Numbered from the stretch's first letter, positions 21,850 to 34,135 are shown. The stretch is 64,000 bases of DNA from Hyperoodon ampullatus (GCA_949752795.1 OX457071.1:77899983-77963982), one strand, 5' to 3'. Translations and numbers: made by a program. Notes: generated by a model from the letters alone, not told the origin.

Positions 21850-24800
21850 TCCATATAGATAAGTACCTTAAACATGAATGGATTAAATGCTCCAACTAAA
21901 AGACACAGGCTCACTGAATGGTTACAGAAACAAGACCCATATATATGCTGTCTACAAGAGACCCACTTCAGACCTAGGGACACATACAGACTGAAAGTGA
22001 GGGGATGGAAAAAGATATTCCATGCAAATGGAAATCAAAAGAAAGCTGGAGGAGCAATACTCATATCAGATAAAATAAACTTTAAAATAAAGAATGTTAC
22101 AAGAGACAAGGAAGGACACTACATAATGATCAAGGGATCAATCCAAGAAGAATTTATAAGAATTATAAATATATGTGCACCCAACATAGGAGCACCTCAA
22201 TACATAAGGCAACTGCTAGCAGCTACAAAAGAAGAAATCAACAGTAACACAATAATAGTGGGGGGCTTTAACACCTCACTTACACCAGTGGACAGATCAT
22301 CCAGACAGAAAAGTAATAAGGAAACACAAGCTTTAAATGACACAATAGACCAGATAGATTTAATTGATATTTATAGGACATTCCATCCAAAAACAGCAGA
22401 TTACACTTTCTTCTCAAGTGCACACGGAATGTTCTCCAGGATAGATCACATCTTGGGTCACAAATCAAGCCTTGCTAAATTTAAGAAAATTGAAATCATA
22501 TCAAGCATCTATTCTGACCACAGCACTATGAGATTAGAAATCAATTACAGGGATAAAAATGTAAAAAACACAAACACATTGGAGGCTAAATGATATGTTA
22601 CTAAATAACCAAGAGATCACTAAGAAATCAAAGAGGAAATCAAAAAATACCTGGAGACAAATTACAATGAAAACACGACAATCCAAAGCCTATGGGATGC
22701 AGCAAAAGTAGTTCTAAGAGGAAAGTATATAGCAATACAAGCCTACCTCAAGAAACAAGAAAAATCTCAAACAATCTAAACTTACACCTAAAGGAACTAG
22801 AGAAAGAACAACAAACAAAACCCAAAATTAGTAGAAGGAAATAAATCATAGATCAGAGCAGAATAAATGAAATAGAAACAAAACAATAGCAAAGATTAAT
22901 AAAACTAAAAGCTGGCTCTTTGAGAAGATAAACAAAATTAATAAACCTTTAGCCAGACTCATCAAGAAAAAGAGGGAGAGGACTCAAATCAATAAAATTA
23001 GAAACGAAAAAGGAGAAGTTACAACAGACACCGCAGAAATACAAAGCATCCTAAGAGACTACTACAAGCAACTCTATGCCAATAAAATGGACAACCTGGA
23101 AGAAATGGACAAATTCTTAGAAAGGTATAACCTTCCAAGACTGAACCAGGAAGAAGTAGAAAATATGAACAGACCAATCACAAGTAATGAAATTGAAACT
23201 GTGATTAAAAATCTTCCAACAAACAAAAGTCCAGGACCAGATGGCTTCACAGGTGAATTCTATCAAACATTTAGAGAAGAGCTAACACCCATCCTTCTCA
23301 AACTCTTCCAAAAAATTGCAGAGGAAGGAAAACTCCCAAACTCATTCTACAAAGCCACCATCACCCTGATACCAAAACCAGACAAAGATACTACAAAAAA
23401 AGAAAATTATATACCCATATCACTGATGAATATAGATGCAAAAATTCTCAACAAAATACTAGCAAACAGAATCCAACAATACATTAAAAGGATCATACAC
23501 CATGATCAAGTGGGGTTTATCCCAGAGATGCAAGGATTCTTCAATATACGCAAATCAATCAGTGTGATACAGCATATTAACAAATCGAAGAATAAAAACC
23601 ATATGATCATCTCAAAAGATGAAGAAAAGCTTTTGACAAAAGTCAACACCCATTTATGATAAAAACTGTCCAGGAAGTGGGCATAGGGGGAACCTACTTC
23701 AACATAATAAAGCCCATATATGACAAATCGACACCAAACATCATTCTCAATGGTGAAAAACTGGAAGCATTTCCTCTAAGATTAGGAAAAAGGCAAGGAT
23801 GCCCGCTCTTGCCACTATTATTCAACATAGTTTTGGAAGTCCTAGCCATAGCAGTCAGAGAAGAAAAAGAAATAAAGGGAATACAAATCGGAAAAGAAGA
23901 AGTAAAACTGTCACTGTTTGCAGGTGACATGACACTATACATAGAGAATCCTGAAGATGCCACCAGAAAACTACTAGAGCTAATCAGTGAACTTGGTAAA
24001 GTTGCAGGATACAAATTTAATGCATAGAAATCTCTTGCATTTCTATACACTAACAACAAAAGATCAGAAAGAGAAATTAAGGAAACAATCTCATTCACCA
24101 TTGCAACAAAAAGAATAAAATACCTAGAAATAAACCTACCTAAGGAGACAAAAGATCTGTATGCAGAAAAGTATAAGACTCTGATGAAAGAAATTAAAGA
24201 TGGTACAAACAGATGGAGAGACATACCATGTTCTTGGATTGGAAGAATCAATATTGTGAAAATGACTATACTCCCCAAAGCAATCTACAGATTCAGTGCA
24301 ACCCCTATCAAATTACCAGTGGCATTTTTTACAAACCTGGAACAAAAAATCTTAAAATTTGTATGGAGACACAGAAGACCCCAAATAGCCAAAGCAGTCT
24401 TGAGGGAAAAAAAAATGGAGCTGGAGGAAACAGGCTCCCTGACTTCAGACTATACTACAAAGCTACAGTAATCAAGACAGTATGGTACTGGCACAAAAAC
24501 AGAAATATAGATCAGTGGAACAGGATAGAATGCCCAGAGATAAATCCACGCACATATGGTCACCTTATCTTTGATAAAGGAGGTAAGAATATACAATGGA
24601 GAAAAGACAGCCTCTTCGATAAGTGGTTCTGGGCAAACGACAACTACATGTAAAAGAATGAAATTAGAACACTCTCTAACACCATACACAAAAACAAACT
24701 CAAAATGGATTAAATTAAATGTAAGGGCAGACACTATAAAACTCTTAGAGGAAAACATAGGAAGAATACTCTTTGACATAAATCATAGCAAGATCTTTTT

Positions 24801-25428
24801 TGACCCACCTCCCAGAGTAATGGAAATAAAAACAAAAATAAACGGGACCTAATGAAACTTAGTTTCTTTTGCTATGCCAAAGCTTTTATAAACAAGATGA
24901 CAAGACAGCCCTCAGAATGGGAGAAAATATTTGCAATATTGTCCATGAATCAATGGACAAAGGATTAATCTCCAGAATATATAAACAGCTCATGCAGCTC
25001 AATATTAAAACAAACAACCCAGTCAAAAAATGGGCAGAAGACCTAAATGACATTTCTCCAAAGAAGACATATAGATGGCCAAGAGGCACATCAAAAGCTT
25101 CTCAGCATCACTGATTATTAGAGAAATGCAAATCAAAACTACAATGAGGTATCACCTCACACCAGTTAGAATGGACATCATCAGAAAATCTACAAACAGA
25201 TGCTGGAGAGGGTGTGGAGAAAAGGGAACCCTCTTGCACTGTTGGTGGGAATGTAAATTGATACAGCCACTATGGAGAACAGTATGGAGGTTCCTTAAAA
25301 AACTAAAAATAGAATTACCATATGACCCAGCAATCCCACTACTGGGCATATACCCAGAGAAAACCATAATTCAAAAAGACACATGCACCCCAGTGTTCAT
25401 TGCAGCACTATTTACAGTAGCCAGATAA
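21850..25428 (+). pseudogene. L1 ORF2 remnant (endonuclease and reverse transcriptase)
   Basis: The endonuclease block (21874-22593) includes NGLNAPTKRHRLTEWLQKQD, CCLQETHF and SDHSTMRLEI; its usual catalytic GDFN motif reads GGFN. The reverse-transcriptase block (23087-24030) has [13 protein letters not shown], a break near 23656, and LFAGD where active elements have FADD, so a catalytic aspartate is gone. The C-terminal part (24184-25428) holds [16 protein letters not shown] and the cysteine-rich [18 protein letters not shown]. Several frameshifts separate these blocks. Confidence 0.88.
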
Positions 25429-25714
25429 TGGAAGCAACCTAAATGCCTATAGACAGACGAATGGATAATGAAGATGTGGTACCTATATGCAATGGAATAT
25501 TACTTAGCCATAAAAAGGAATGAAATTGGGTCATTTGTAGAGATGTGGATGGATCTAGAGACTGTCATACAGAGTGAAGTAAGTCAGAAAGAGAAAAACA
25601 AATATATTAATGCATATATGTGGAACCTAGAAAAATGGTACAGATGAACTGGTTTTCAGGGCATAAATAAGAGACACAGATGTAGAGAACAAACGTATGG
25701 ACACCAAGGGGTGA

Positions 25715-25745
25715 AAGTGTCAGGGGTGGTGGTGGTGGTGGGATG
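25715..25745. repeat. GGT triplet repeat in the L1 3' UTR
   Basis: Consecutive GGT units near 25724-25742 inside the L1 3' UTR; a likely length-variable site. Confidence 0.6.
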
Positions 25746-26484
25746 AATTGGGAGATTGGGATTGACATATATACACTAATATGTATAAAATAGATAACTA
25801 ATAAGAACCTGCTGTTTAAAAAATAAATAAAATTCAAAAAAATTTTATATTACACGTTGAATGACAATATTTTGGGTATAAAAGGTTAAAGAAATACTCT
25901 CTGCTTTGGTAATAAGTAACTATCTTAGGTCATCATATTTGTACGTGGTTGTGTGTGTGTGTGTGGATGATTGACCTGTACCTGCTTAGGCTCTGTGCTT
26001 TTGCTCAGTTAAGAACAATGAGTTCATAAACTTCAGACAGATACACTGCTTACCCTCTGAAGAACTTAAGGATGGCTCATAGCTTATCAGCCTTTACTTT
26101 CTAAACGAACACCAGAGGCGGGTACAAATGGGAAAATGAACATAGTCAAAACAGGCAGCAGCCACATATTCAGAATTGCTGGAATAACTATCCTGCCTGG
26201 CACTCTGATCCCCCCCCCAAAAGTGTCTTTTTCTCTTCTACCATGCATGTGTCAGTCATGTACATAGCTCATAAGCAGTTGGCAAGTACAGGAATGATAT
26301 TTCTGTATAATACAGAAGTGTTGTAAATGTGCTTTCCCCATACCACGTAAGTGTCTATAAGTGGTTAGTGGCAGGCCTTCACGATAGAAAGCCTTGGTGA
26401 TATATGAGGACCTTAAGGAAAAACTGGAATCTTGCAGTTAGTGGCTTATCTCAGAATAGCATGCACAGTCATCAATGTAAAGAT

Positions 26485-26680
26485 GGAATCTTGGTCTTGG
26501 CCACTGATCTAATGGGGGGTGATTTTGTCCCCCTGGGGACATTTGTCAAGGCCTTCCAACATTTTTTTTTATCACAACTGGGTGAGTGCTCCTGGCATCA
26601 CTGAGTGGGGGCCAGAGAGGCCTTCACAACAAAGCATTATCTGGCCAAGTATCAGTGGTGCCAGAGTTGAAGAAGGATGA
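26485..26680 (+). repeat. hAT-type MER relic
   Basis: GGGGTGATTTTGTCCCCCTGGGGACATTTG, then CTCCTGGCATCACTGAGTGG, resembles a common nonautonomous hAT family also seen at 40560 and 47360. The family name is left open. Confidence 0.5.
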
Positions 26681-27004
26681 GTAGGTGGCTGGAGGGTGAG
26701 TGTGTGTGATAAGCACAGTGAGAAGGAGAACTAAATGTGCATCTTCCTCATTGGGAAGTCAATAGTGATGCCTAAAACTGGGAGGAAAAATCAGTAAAAG
26801 CAATGCAAACATGTCATTTTGATATTTGGAAGTGAACATGAAAAGAATCAGCTAGAAATGTTGAAAGTAGTTAACTTCTGGGAAAGGGGCTGTTAATTAG
26901 TTTAATTATTTGTTTTAATTAGCCAGGTATAATTAGTTGATGTTCTTTATTAAATGTATATTCAATTTCAAATAAATAAAACCTTTGAAATATGTTAAAC
27001 ATAC

Positions 27005-27062
27005 TGACTTTCAGAGAAGTGTCTTACCCAAAGTCACACAGCTAGATTTGACCTCACACCTG
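27005..27062 (+). repeat. MIR core fragment
   Basis: CAGAGAAGTGTCTTACCCAAAGTCACACAGCTAG is close to the conserved MIR core. Confidence 0.55.
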
Positions 27063-27078
27063 AAACCTTAATTAACAT

Positions 27079-27125
27079 GGGGAACTAAGATCCCGTAAGC
27101 CGTGTGGTGTGGCCAAAAAAATGTA
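27079..27125 (+). repeat. CHR-type SINE 3' fragment
   Basis: GGGGAACTAAGATCCCGTAAGCC followed by GTGTGGCCAAAAAAA is the end of class H only. Confidence 0.75.
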
Positions 27126-28037
27126 TATAGTATATATGCTCTAGTGCATCTGATACCAACATTTAATTATACGAACGCCATGAGTTCCCTGAGGCTAGGA
27201 TCTACATTGGATTCAATTTAGTGATCTCCAGAATGATGAGTCTTAGATGCGCGGGGAATTATAACAACTTGACTGCCTACTCACTACCGAGAAGCTCAGG
27301 AAGGAAAGAAATAAGCCCAAGGCTTGGGTTTGGTTATGTTAAAAAAATAACACTAACAGCCCTTGGTGTTGTGTTTCTTCTTAAATATGCTCTTCTGGTA
27401 TAGTCTTATCCAATCCCATAGTTTCAATGAATACATATTTTGATGACTTCCAGAATATATCTATAGATCGTATTTCTTCAGTTTCACACTAGTACATCCA
27501 TCTAATTTCCATTTGAATGTTCCACAGATATCTCAAACTCTGTGTCTAAAACTGAAAACTCCAAACCTGCTTTCCTTCTTTGTTTCCCAAATCAGTAAAC
27601 AGCCCCATCCGGTCAGAAACTTCCCCCATCCCGGCAGAAACTTCCAGTTATGTTTACCCCTCTGTCTTCGCGTCCCCAGAGCCGCTCAGTTACCAGCTAA
27701 CCCAGATTCTACTCCCTACCCTCTCCCGGTGCTGTCTCCAGCACCACACCCTCAACATGCCCGCCCTCCCCTCCTGCCCAAACTGCCTCCACAGCCTCCT
27801 GGCCTCTCTGTACCCTGGCCTTCCTGAGCACCGGTGACGGCCTTGCCATCAGAGCAGTCTTTGTAGAGCACAAACCTGATAGTGTCACTCCTGCTCCTCT
27901 TAGCTCAGCGCTGTGTCTGCGTTCGGGACTGAATCAGAACAATGCTCTTAGTTCCTTGAGTTCCGTTGGATACCGTGGTCCCTGTACTAAAATGTTACAG
28001 CTAGCAGGATGTCCTTCACAGTATATGCACCTGTGTT

Positions 28038-28261
28038 TTTTTGTTTTGTTTTTTTTTTGTTTTTTTTTTGCGGTACGCGGGCCTCTCACCGTTGTGGCCT
28101 CTCCCGTTGCGGAGCACAGGCTCCGGACGCGCAGGCTCAGTGGCCATGGCTCACGGGCCCAGCCGCTCCGCGGCATGTGGGATCCTCCCGGACCGGGGCA
28201 CGAACCCGTGTCCCCTGCATCGGCAGGCGGACTCTCAACCACTGCGCCACCAGGGAAGCCC
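28038..28261 (-). repeat. CHR-type SINE, class S
   Basis: A poly-T with two G interruptions, then TTGCGGTACGCGGGCCTCTC and a near-consensus body ending CAGGGAAGCCC. The perfect duplication ATGCACCTGTGTT is at 28025-28037 and 28262-28274. Confidence 0.95.
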
Positions 28262-28329
28262 ATGCACCTGTGTTATTTTGACTGTTTTTGCATTTTTATT
28301 TTATTGACTCCAGAAGAGCTAATGTGTCT

Positions 28330-28820
28330 TTTCATGGGATGAAGTCATACACCGTGTGGCACCTTGTGACAGACTTTCACATATCATACTGTTTTCAAGG
28401 TGCATCCAAGTCACAGCATATACCTTTACTGCACTTAACTTTTATTGCCAAATAATATTCCGTTGTATGGATAATACCACATTGTTATTTCTCCTTTTTG
28501 GTTACTGTGACTAGTGTTGCTGTGAACACTTTGTGCAAGTCTTTGTGTGGACATATGTCTTCATTTTTGCATTGTTGTTAACTTTGAGGAGTTGCCCCTG
28601 TGTTCCCAGGCAGCAGCACCATTTTACGTTGCCACCAGCACCTGAGGAGGTTCCAGGGTTTCCACACCTCTGTTAATGCTTGTCATCATCTCTTTTTTCA
28701 TTATAGCCATCCTAGTGTGTGTGAACGGGTATGTGGTGGTATTGATTTGTATTTCTTTGATGATTAATGATAAGCATCTTTTTCATGTGCTTATTGGGCA
28801 TTTGTATATACATTAATTTT
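28330..28820 (-). repeat. L1 3' UTR relic, antisense
   Basis: AATATTCCGTTGTATGGATA, GCTGTGAACACTTTGTGCAAG and CACCATTTTACGTTGCCACC are typical antisense L1 3' words. It ends about 50 nt before ZMYM5 exon 6. Confidence 0.7.
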
Positions 28821-28868
28821 TTTCAGTGTTAATAATTTAAAATAAAATTGTAATCTATTTTTCCTCAG

Positions 28869-29627
28869 ATGATGGAAACAAACTCAAAAAAAGTGCTAGC
28901 ATCAGAAAACAGAAAAAGGAATGCTGTTAGAGAAGAAAATGAAAGAGAATTGTATGGGTCATTGAATATACTTTTGGAAAAAATAGAAAGAATACCAGTG
29001 AAAAAGGAAAAGACTTCAGAGCTACAAGTTTCAGCAGAATGTAGCCAAGATAAATCATTGGTCCAACAGGATGTGAATTTACCTCCTTCTGTGTCAACCA
29101 TAGCTGATAAATTTCAAGAGCAACTGGAAGAGAAACGATCAGAAGACTCCATTATACCAGCTGTGCTTTCTGCAGATCCAGGTACGTGGCCCCGAATTTT
29201 GAGTATTAAAGAAAGGGACACTCTAGTTGAAAATGATCCACCTCAAGTGAGAAATTTTAACTTTCCAAAGGACAGTACAGGGAGGAAGTTTTCAGAAACT
29301 TACTATACAAGAATTCTTCCAAATGGTGAAAAAACCACTAGATCCTGGTTACTTTATTCGACCTCAAAAGATTCCGTGTTTTGTCTATATTGCAAACTCT
29401 TTGGGGAAGGAAAAAATCAACTAAAGAATGAGAATGGGTGCAAAGATTGGCAGCATTTATCACATATTCTTAGCAAACATGAGGAGAGTGAAATGCACAT
29501 CAACAATAGTGTTAAATATTCAAAATTAAAATCTGCTTTGAAAAAAGGTAAAACTGTGGAACACAGATTACAGGAGAACATGGGAAAGGAGGGTGTGAAG
29601 CTGTTGTACACCTTAGACCTGATCTGA
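28869..29627 (+). CDS. ZMYM5: ZMYM5 terminal coding exon (hAT-derived TTF zinc-finger tail)
   Basis: Acceptor TTTTTCCTCAG at 28868, phase 0, then 252 codons and TGA at 29625-29627; residues 390-641. The first half is charged and low in structure ([20 protein letters not shown]). The second half is a TTF-type zinc finger as found at the N-terminus of hAT transposases: [22 protein letters not shown] holds the CxxC pair, followed by [21 protein letters not shown] with His ligands. No DDE catalytic domain follows, so only the DNA-binding finger of the old transposase was kept. Human ZMYM5 ends close to the same point. The exon starts with ATGATG, but splicing to exon 5 fits the family better than an independent start. 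Confidence 0.92.
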   Translation: MMETNSKKVLASENRKRNAVREENERELYGSLNILLEKIERIPVKKEKTSELQVSAECSQDKSLVQQDVNLPPSVSTIADKFQEQLEEKRSEDSIIPAVLSADPGTWPRILSIKERDTLVENDPPQVRNFNFPKDSTGRKFSETYYTRILPNGEKTTRSWLLYSTSKDSVFCLYCKLFGEGKNQLKNENGCKDWQHLSHILSKHEESEMHINNSVKYSKLKSALKKGKTVEHRLQENMGKEGVKLLYTLDLI

Positions 29628-31470
29628 CACGATGAGGTCGCACACTTATTCAGACCTGTACCCGACAGTCGGTGCCTCTGTGCTGAGGCTCCCAGACGGA
29701 GTGATTCATCAGCTCATTAGCAATAAGTATCATAGCAAGTAACTAGTAAAGATGGTTTCTGCTCCAAATTCTAAAGCTAATTGGATTTGTAGTGATTAAT
29801 GCCGATTTCAGTGAAGGCAATTGTTGATCTTTTCAGTTTTTCAATTCACACCTTTTAAAATGGGCACTTCAGGACTGACATTTGACTGGTGTGGCTAATA
29901 CTCTGAAAGAGGGAGGGAAAGACTTGAATTTATCAGTACCAGTCGAACAAGGTACTTAGGTGAACAAGCATTGTTATTCAGAAACAGAACGGGGATCTGA
30001 AACTGCAGCTTTTTGCTATTAAACCAAATACTTATGGTTTATTTCATTTGGGCAAAATGTTATTTTATTATTTGAGCAAAGCAGCATCATTTGTTATGTT
30101 AAATAGATTAAAGTGAATTTGTGTTTTATTGGTTTTGTTTTGTTTTAACTTAATTTGTAAACGTTTTAGCTTTTATTGTCAAAACTATAAGCATAAAGAG
30201 TGTATACCTATTTTTATGTTGGTACAAATACAAGAAATATTAAAAATATAGTAAGTTAACCTTTTTGTGTTGTGGCCTTTTTTTCTTTTCATCTGAAGGA
30301 AAAATACACTTATGAAAATTAAGGGTGTACGTTTTTTCAGTTGGTTAATCAGTGTTCCCTTCACCATGTATTTACTAATTCTCCCTTTGTTTCTGGTTTC
30401 TGACAGCAGTTCTGTTGTGTATCCCATCCTTACATACACTTGTTTCAAGGCTTTTCCTGTGAGCAGTGCCTGAGCAGATCGAGATGCGTCCTTGGTAGGG
30501 CCAACACGGGAGCACTTGCAGACTCTGTAGCGGAGGCCAGCACAGAAAAGTGTTTGGGGAATAACCAGGAAGATCATTCTCATTAGTTTATAATCATTTT
30601 GTTTTCTGACAGCTGGACCGTTTCAGTCTTTCATATTTGGGCCTGAATGGGGCTCTGGGGTGTTTCCAAAATCCAGCCTCCTCCAGAGGCCTGTGGGGAT
30701 ACTCCGAGCATATCCAGTTCTGAAGTCCCTCTGCAAATGTTTCATGTGCCCATTATTTCATGAACACTTACCTGTTAATCAAATGACAGATTTGTCATGT
30801 GATTGTCTTAGATAGACGCTTGGGTATCTGAGCAAACTAATGAAACCAACCAGCGGCCACTTTATCCATTGAGAAAACAAAATTAGATCCTCAACTTTTA
30901 ACTTGTTTCATTTCTTCAACATACTGCAGGCACACCTATGAGGCACGTGGTAATGAGTTAAATATGAAAAATTCAAAAGATGTAGGTGCTGGGTTTATCT
31001 GTGTTCACTGTAAATTTCTTTAAACTTTTTGATGTGTATGAAATTTTTCATAATGAGATGTTGAAGAAAAAGTCAACTGTAAATTCAGAAGATGATAAAA
31101 GTAAATCTCTCTAGCCTGGTGAATCATTTAGTTTCTTTTTCCTTATCTAGCTTTTTTTTTCACATTGTAAAATTAGTATGGACTCACCTTAAAGAAGGAA
31201 GGAAGAAAACAGTAAGTGAAAGTCCTGCTTACCGTCCCCCACTCCTCTGCTGCAGGATTTGTCACCCCTGATCTGGACACACCCAGGGTCTGTTTCCATC
31301 ATTTTAATTTCACTGAGCAAAGGCATTAGAAAAAAATTATTTCCTACTACAAATTTAATATCAAAAATTAGGAAGGGCAATTCAGAACAACAGTCCTCAA
31401 GAAATGGCAATTTATTGGTTTTGTCATCTCACAGAGCACAACTGAATTTTTTTCATAAACCTCAGATTTT
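29628..31470 (+). other. Probable ZMYM5 3' UTR and flank
   Basis: Unique-looking sequence after the stop. Possible polyadenylation signals are ATTAAA at 30018-30023 and 30107-30112; no canonical AATAAA stands out. 30985-31075 resembles an L1 3' tail. A 132-codon open frame on the minus strand (30185-30583) has no recognisable domain and I do not count it as a gene. Confidence 0.45.
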
Positions 31471-31485
31471 CAAAATTGCTGTCTT

Positions 31486-31692
31486 GGGCTTCCCTGGTGG
31501 CGCAGTGGTTGAGAGTCCGCCTGCCGATGCAGGGGACACGGGTTCGTGCCCCAGTCCGGGAAGATCCCACATGCCGCGGAGTGGCTGGGCCCGTGAGCCA
31601 TGGCCGCTGAGCCTGCGCGTCCGGAGCCTGTGCTCCGCAATGGGAGAGGCCACAACAGTGAGAGGCCCGCGTACCGCAAAAAAAAAAAAAAG
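31486..31692 (+). repeat. CHR-type SINE, class S
   Basis: A near-consensus class S body with the perfect duplication AAAATTGCTGTCTT at 31472-31485 and 31693-31706. Confidence 0.95.
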
Positions 31693-31722
31693 AAAATTGC
31701 TGTCTTTAAGACTCTTACATTG

Positions 31723-32032
31723 GGGCTTCCCTGGTGGCGCAGTGGTTAAGAATCTGCCTGCCAATGCAGGGGACACGGGTTCAACCCCTGGTCCAGGAAG
31801 ATCCCACATGCTGCGGAGCAACTAAGCCCATGTGCGCCACAACTACTGAGCCTGCATGCCTATATCCTGTGCTCCACAACAAGAGAAGACACCTCAATGA
31901 GAAGCCGGCACACAGCAACAAAGAGTAGCCCCAGCTCCCTGCAACTAGAGAAAGCCTGCATGCAGCAATGAAGACCCAACGCAGCCAAAAATAAATAAAT
32001 AAATCATTAAAAAATAAAGAATCAAAAAAAAG
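31723..32032 (+). repeat. CHR-type SINE, class L
   Basis: Head GGGGCTTCCCTGGTGGCGC, GGTTCAACCCCTGGTCC B-box region, CAACTACTGAGCCTGC units, ending GCAGCCAAAAATAAATAAAT. It sits 30 nt after a class S copy in the same orientation. Confidence 0.93.
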
Positions 32033-32589
32033 CCTCGTACCGTGAGCCATTTCCTTCCTGTGACCCCCTGTCCCTCACTTACTCAGTACTGTAGTCAAGG
32101 AAGAGTCGCCAATAGCCACTGTGTATGTATAAGTTACAGTTTGTTGTACAGGATGGAGAAGTGAATGAGTAATTGGAGCAAAGAGCTCAGTCAAGTTCGG
32201 TGGAGGGAGTGATGCTGTATCATTTTAGGTCGTATCACTTCTGTTTCAAAGCTCTGAAGTTCCCCGTTGCTTTCAGTTTGAAACTCCAGCTCCTTGGCAT
32301 CAGCGGTAGACCGTAGGGAAAGAGGTGGTGGATAAAGACAACGTGAAGTACAAAATTTGAGAAGTGGAGCATATCTCTTATAATGAACTATAAAGTGTGA
32401 CCATGTTAGGATGAAATTAAGAATTTGAGAAGTTAACTAGAGTTGAAAGAATAATCTGAGCCACATACCCAAGTCTTTGTTTTTGAGAAAGTGAGAAGTT
32501 AGTTTGGGAAAATAGTGGTGTGATATTCTGGACTATAGAAGGTTTTCAAACGCTTATGACTGGTTTTCTTTTACGCAGCTGAGTTGTGG

Positions 32590-32721
32590 TGGTTTTTTTT
32601 TTTTTTTTTTCTGGCCACGTCGCACAGCATGCCGGATCTTAGTTCCCCAACCAGGGATCGAACCCGTGCCCCCTGCAGTGGAAGCGTGGAGTCTTAACCA
32701 CTGGACCGCCAGGGAAGTCCC
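32590..32721 (-). repeat. CHR-type SINE, class H
   Basis: T20-plus tract, TCTGGCCACGTCGCACAGC, GGGATCGAACCCGTGCCCC, ending CAGGGAAGTCCC. GCAGCTGAG occurs on both sides. Confidence 0.92.
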
Positions 32722-32923
32722 AGCAGCTGAGCTTTCAAGCTTGGAGAGTAGACGGTTATGAATCACTGCCCTGGAAGTCACATTTGGAGTGAAGAGCAGT
32801 TATTCCGGTTCACGCCTACAGATAGAGCAAGCGAAACCTAAAGCCCGGGAAATGCGACTAACAGCTCACTCACGCGTGTTAAAAAAGACTTTCATAAGTC
32901 ACGTGCTTACAAATTAATAGAAT

Positions 32924-33480
32924 TGTAAACCTCCAGTTTACCAAACCGAACTCGGGTCGCCTGCCCGAGGCACAGCAGTCAATCCACTGACCCGGTTTGT
33001 GGGGAAGGAAAGTAGCATTTATTTGCAAGGCACCAGCAAGGCGACCTGGCAGCCAACCCTCGAAGGCCCCGAATGCCCTGGTGGCTTCAGGGTAAGGGTT
33101 TTTAAAGACTAAAATTAGGGTAAGGGTCTTAAGTGTGTGATCAGCTCATGGTTCTTCTGATTGGTTGGGTCTTTTTTTTTTTTTTTTTTTTAGTTTCTGC
33201 TTTATAACAAAGTGAATCAGTCATACATATATATCTGTTCCCACATCCCTTCCCTCATGCATCTCCCTCCCTCCCACCCTCCTGGTTGGGTCTTAACACA
33301 CAGATTTCTGTCAGTCTGGCTCCAGTTTGCCTGGTCTCTGACTTTGTTAAGCAGTTCGCATGTGGTGGAGCCCTGGTTTCTGTGAAATGACTCAAGGCTC
33401 TGCTCAGATTGTTACCTACATCCCTTGAGGAGGGACTAGAGGTTCTGCAACTGATTTATGGCTCAACTGTTGTTCAAGCT
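32924..33480 (-). repeat. Probable solitary LTR of an endogenous retrovirus, minus orientation
   Basis: On the minus strand, AATAAATGCTACTTTCC (plus positions near 33010-33024) followed by CACAAACCGGGTCAGTGG and CGGGCAGGCGACCCGAG looks like the R/U5 end of a class I LTR, finishing with CA at 32924. The other end is not defined and no viral gene is present. A short L1 tail is inserted in it. The family is uncertain; an L1 5' UTR is a weaker alternative. Confidence 0.45.
33174..33282 (-). repeat. Short (about 109-bp) L1 3'-end insertion
   Basis: A poly-T then AGTTTCTGCTTTATAACAAAG and CAGTCATACATATATATCTG, the antisense of an L1 3' end. TGGTTGGGTCTT is perfectly duplicated at 33162-33173 and 33283-33294. 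It splits the LTR-like block. Confidence 0.8.
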
Positions 33481-33649
33481 ACTATTACTTGTTTCTGCAT
33501 TTTCTCACTTCTCTAATTATTAGCTGCTTGAGTCTGCTCTTTGGAACTCGGGGAAGGCCTAGGAGATCAAAGCTTTTCCTACAAACGAAAGGTGGGGAAC
33601 ATGGAGAAGCTTATACCCAGGAAAGCTGCACAGGGTCCTACTCAGTTTC

Positions 33650-34130
33650 ACTATTGAAACTGATCAAGGGAGCAAAAAAGAGAAAAATAACCAATATGAA
33701 GAACCACTGGAGATCCTATGGACACTAAAAACGTAAGAAAGTATTATGATCAACTTAGGTCAAAGAGTTTGACAAATTTGATGTGATAGACTAATCACTT
33801 GAGAAACAACTTACCAAATCTGTCCCAGGAAAAAATAGAAAATCTTGAATGGCTTGTCTCTGTTTAAGAAATTGACTCTGAAATTACAAGCCTCATCACA
33901 AAGAAAACTGCAGGCTCAGATTCCTTCTCTGGTGAAATCTTCTGTAGGGAAGAGATAATACCCATCTTGAACATAAACTCCCAGAAAATAGAAAGAAAAG
34001 GGCACTTCACAACTTGTTTTACAAGGCCAAAAATATCCTGACAAAGATATTGAATGAATATCAAAGAAATAACAAAACCTGACAAGAATAATACAAGAAA
34101 GAAAAGTTACAGGCCATCCTCTTTCATCCA
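33650..34130 (+). repeat. L1 ORF2 relic
   Basis: GGCTCAGATTCCTTCTCTGGTGAA and CCAGGAAAAAATAGAAAATC match the L1 ORF2 reverse-transcriptase start region (the AGSDSFSGE-type motif) in a heavily decayed form. Confidence 0.6.
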
Positions 34131-34135
34131 TTTAC

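Larger units (their letters stand above)
20760..25840 (+). mobile_element. LINE-1 element, about 5.1 kb, 5'-truncated, inactive
   Basis: It runs from the end of the 5' UTR through ORF1, the spacer and ORF2 to a 3' UTR ending in AAAATAAATAAAATTC and an A tail near 25850. The element is in the same orientation as ZMYM5, in its last intron (19299-28868). Both ORFs carry stops and frameshifts, so it cannot move on its own. I could not find a convincing target-site duplication. The fairly good preservation of endonuclease, reverse transcriptase and C-terminal blocks points to moderate age. Confidence 0.92.

Noticed and set aside
21874..22593. A 239-codon endonuclease-like open frame as a cellular gene
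   Set aside because: It is the endonuclease domain of the L1 ORF2 relic, in a larger element with broken frames.
28869..29627. Independent intronless gene starting at ATGATG
   Set aside because: A strong acceptor precedes it, the phase fits exon 5 exactly, and the joined protein matches the ZMYM5 architecture.
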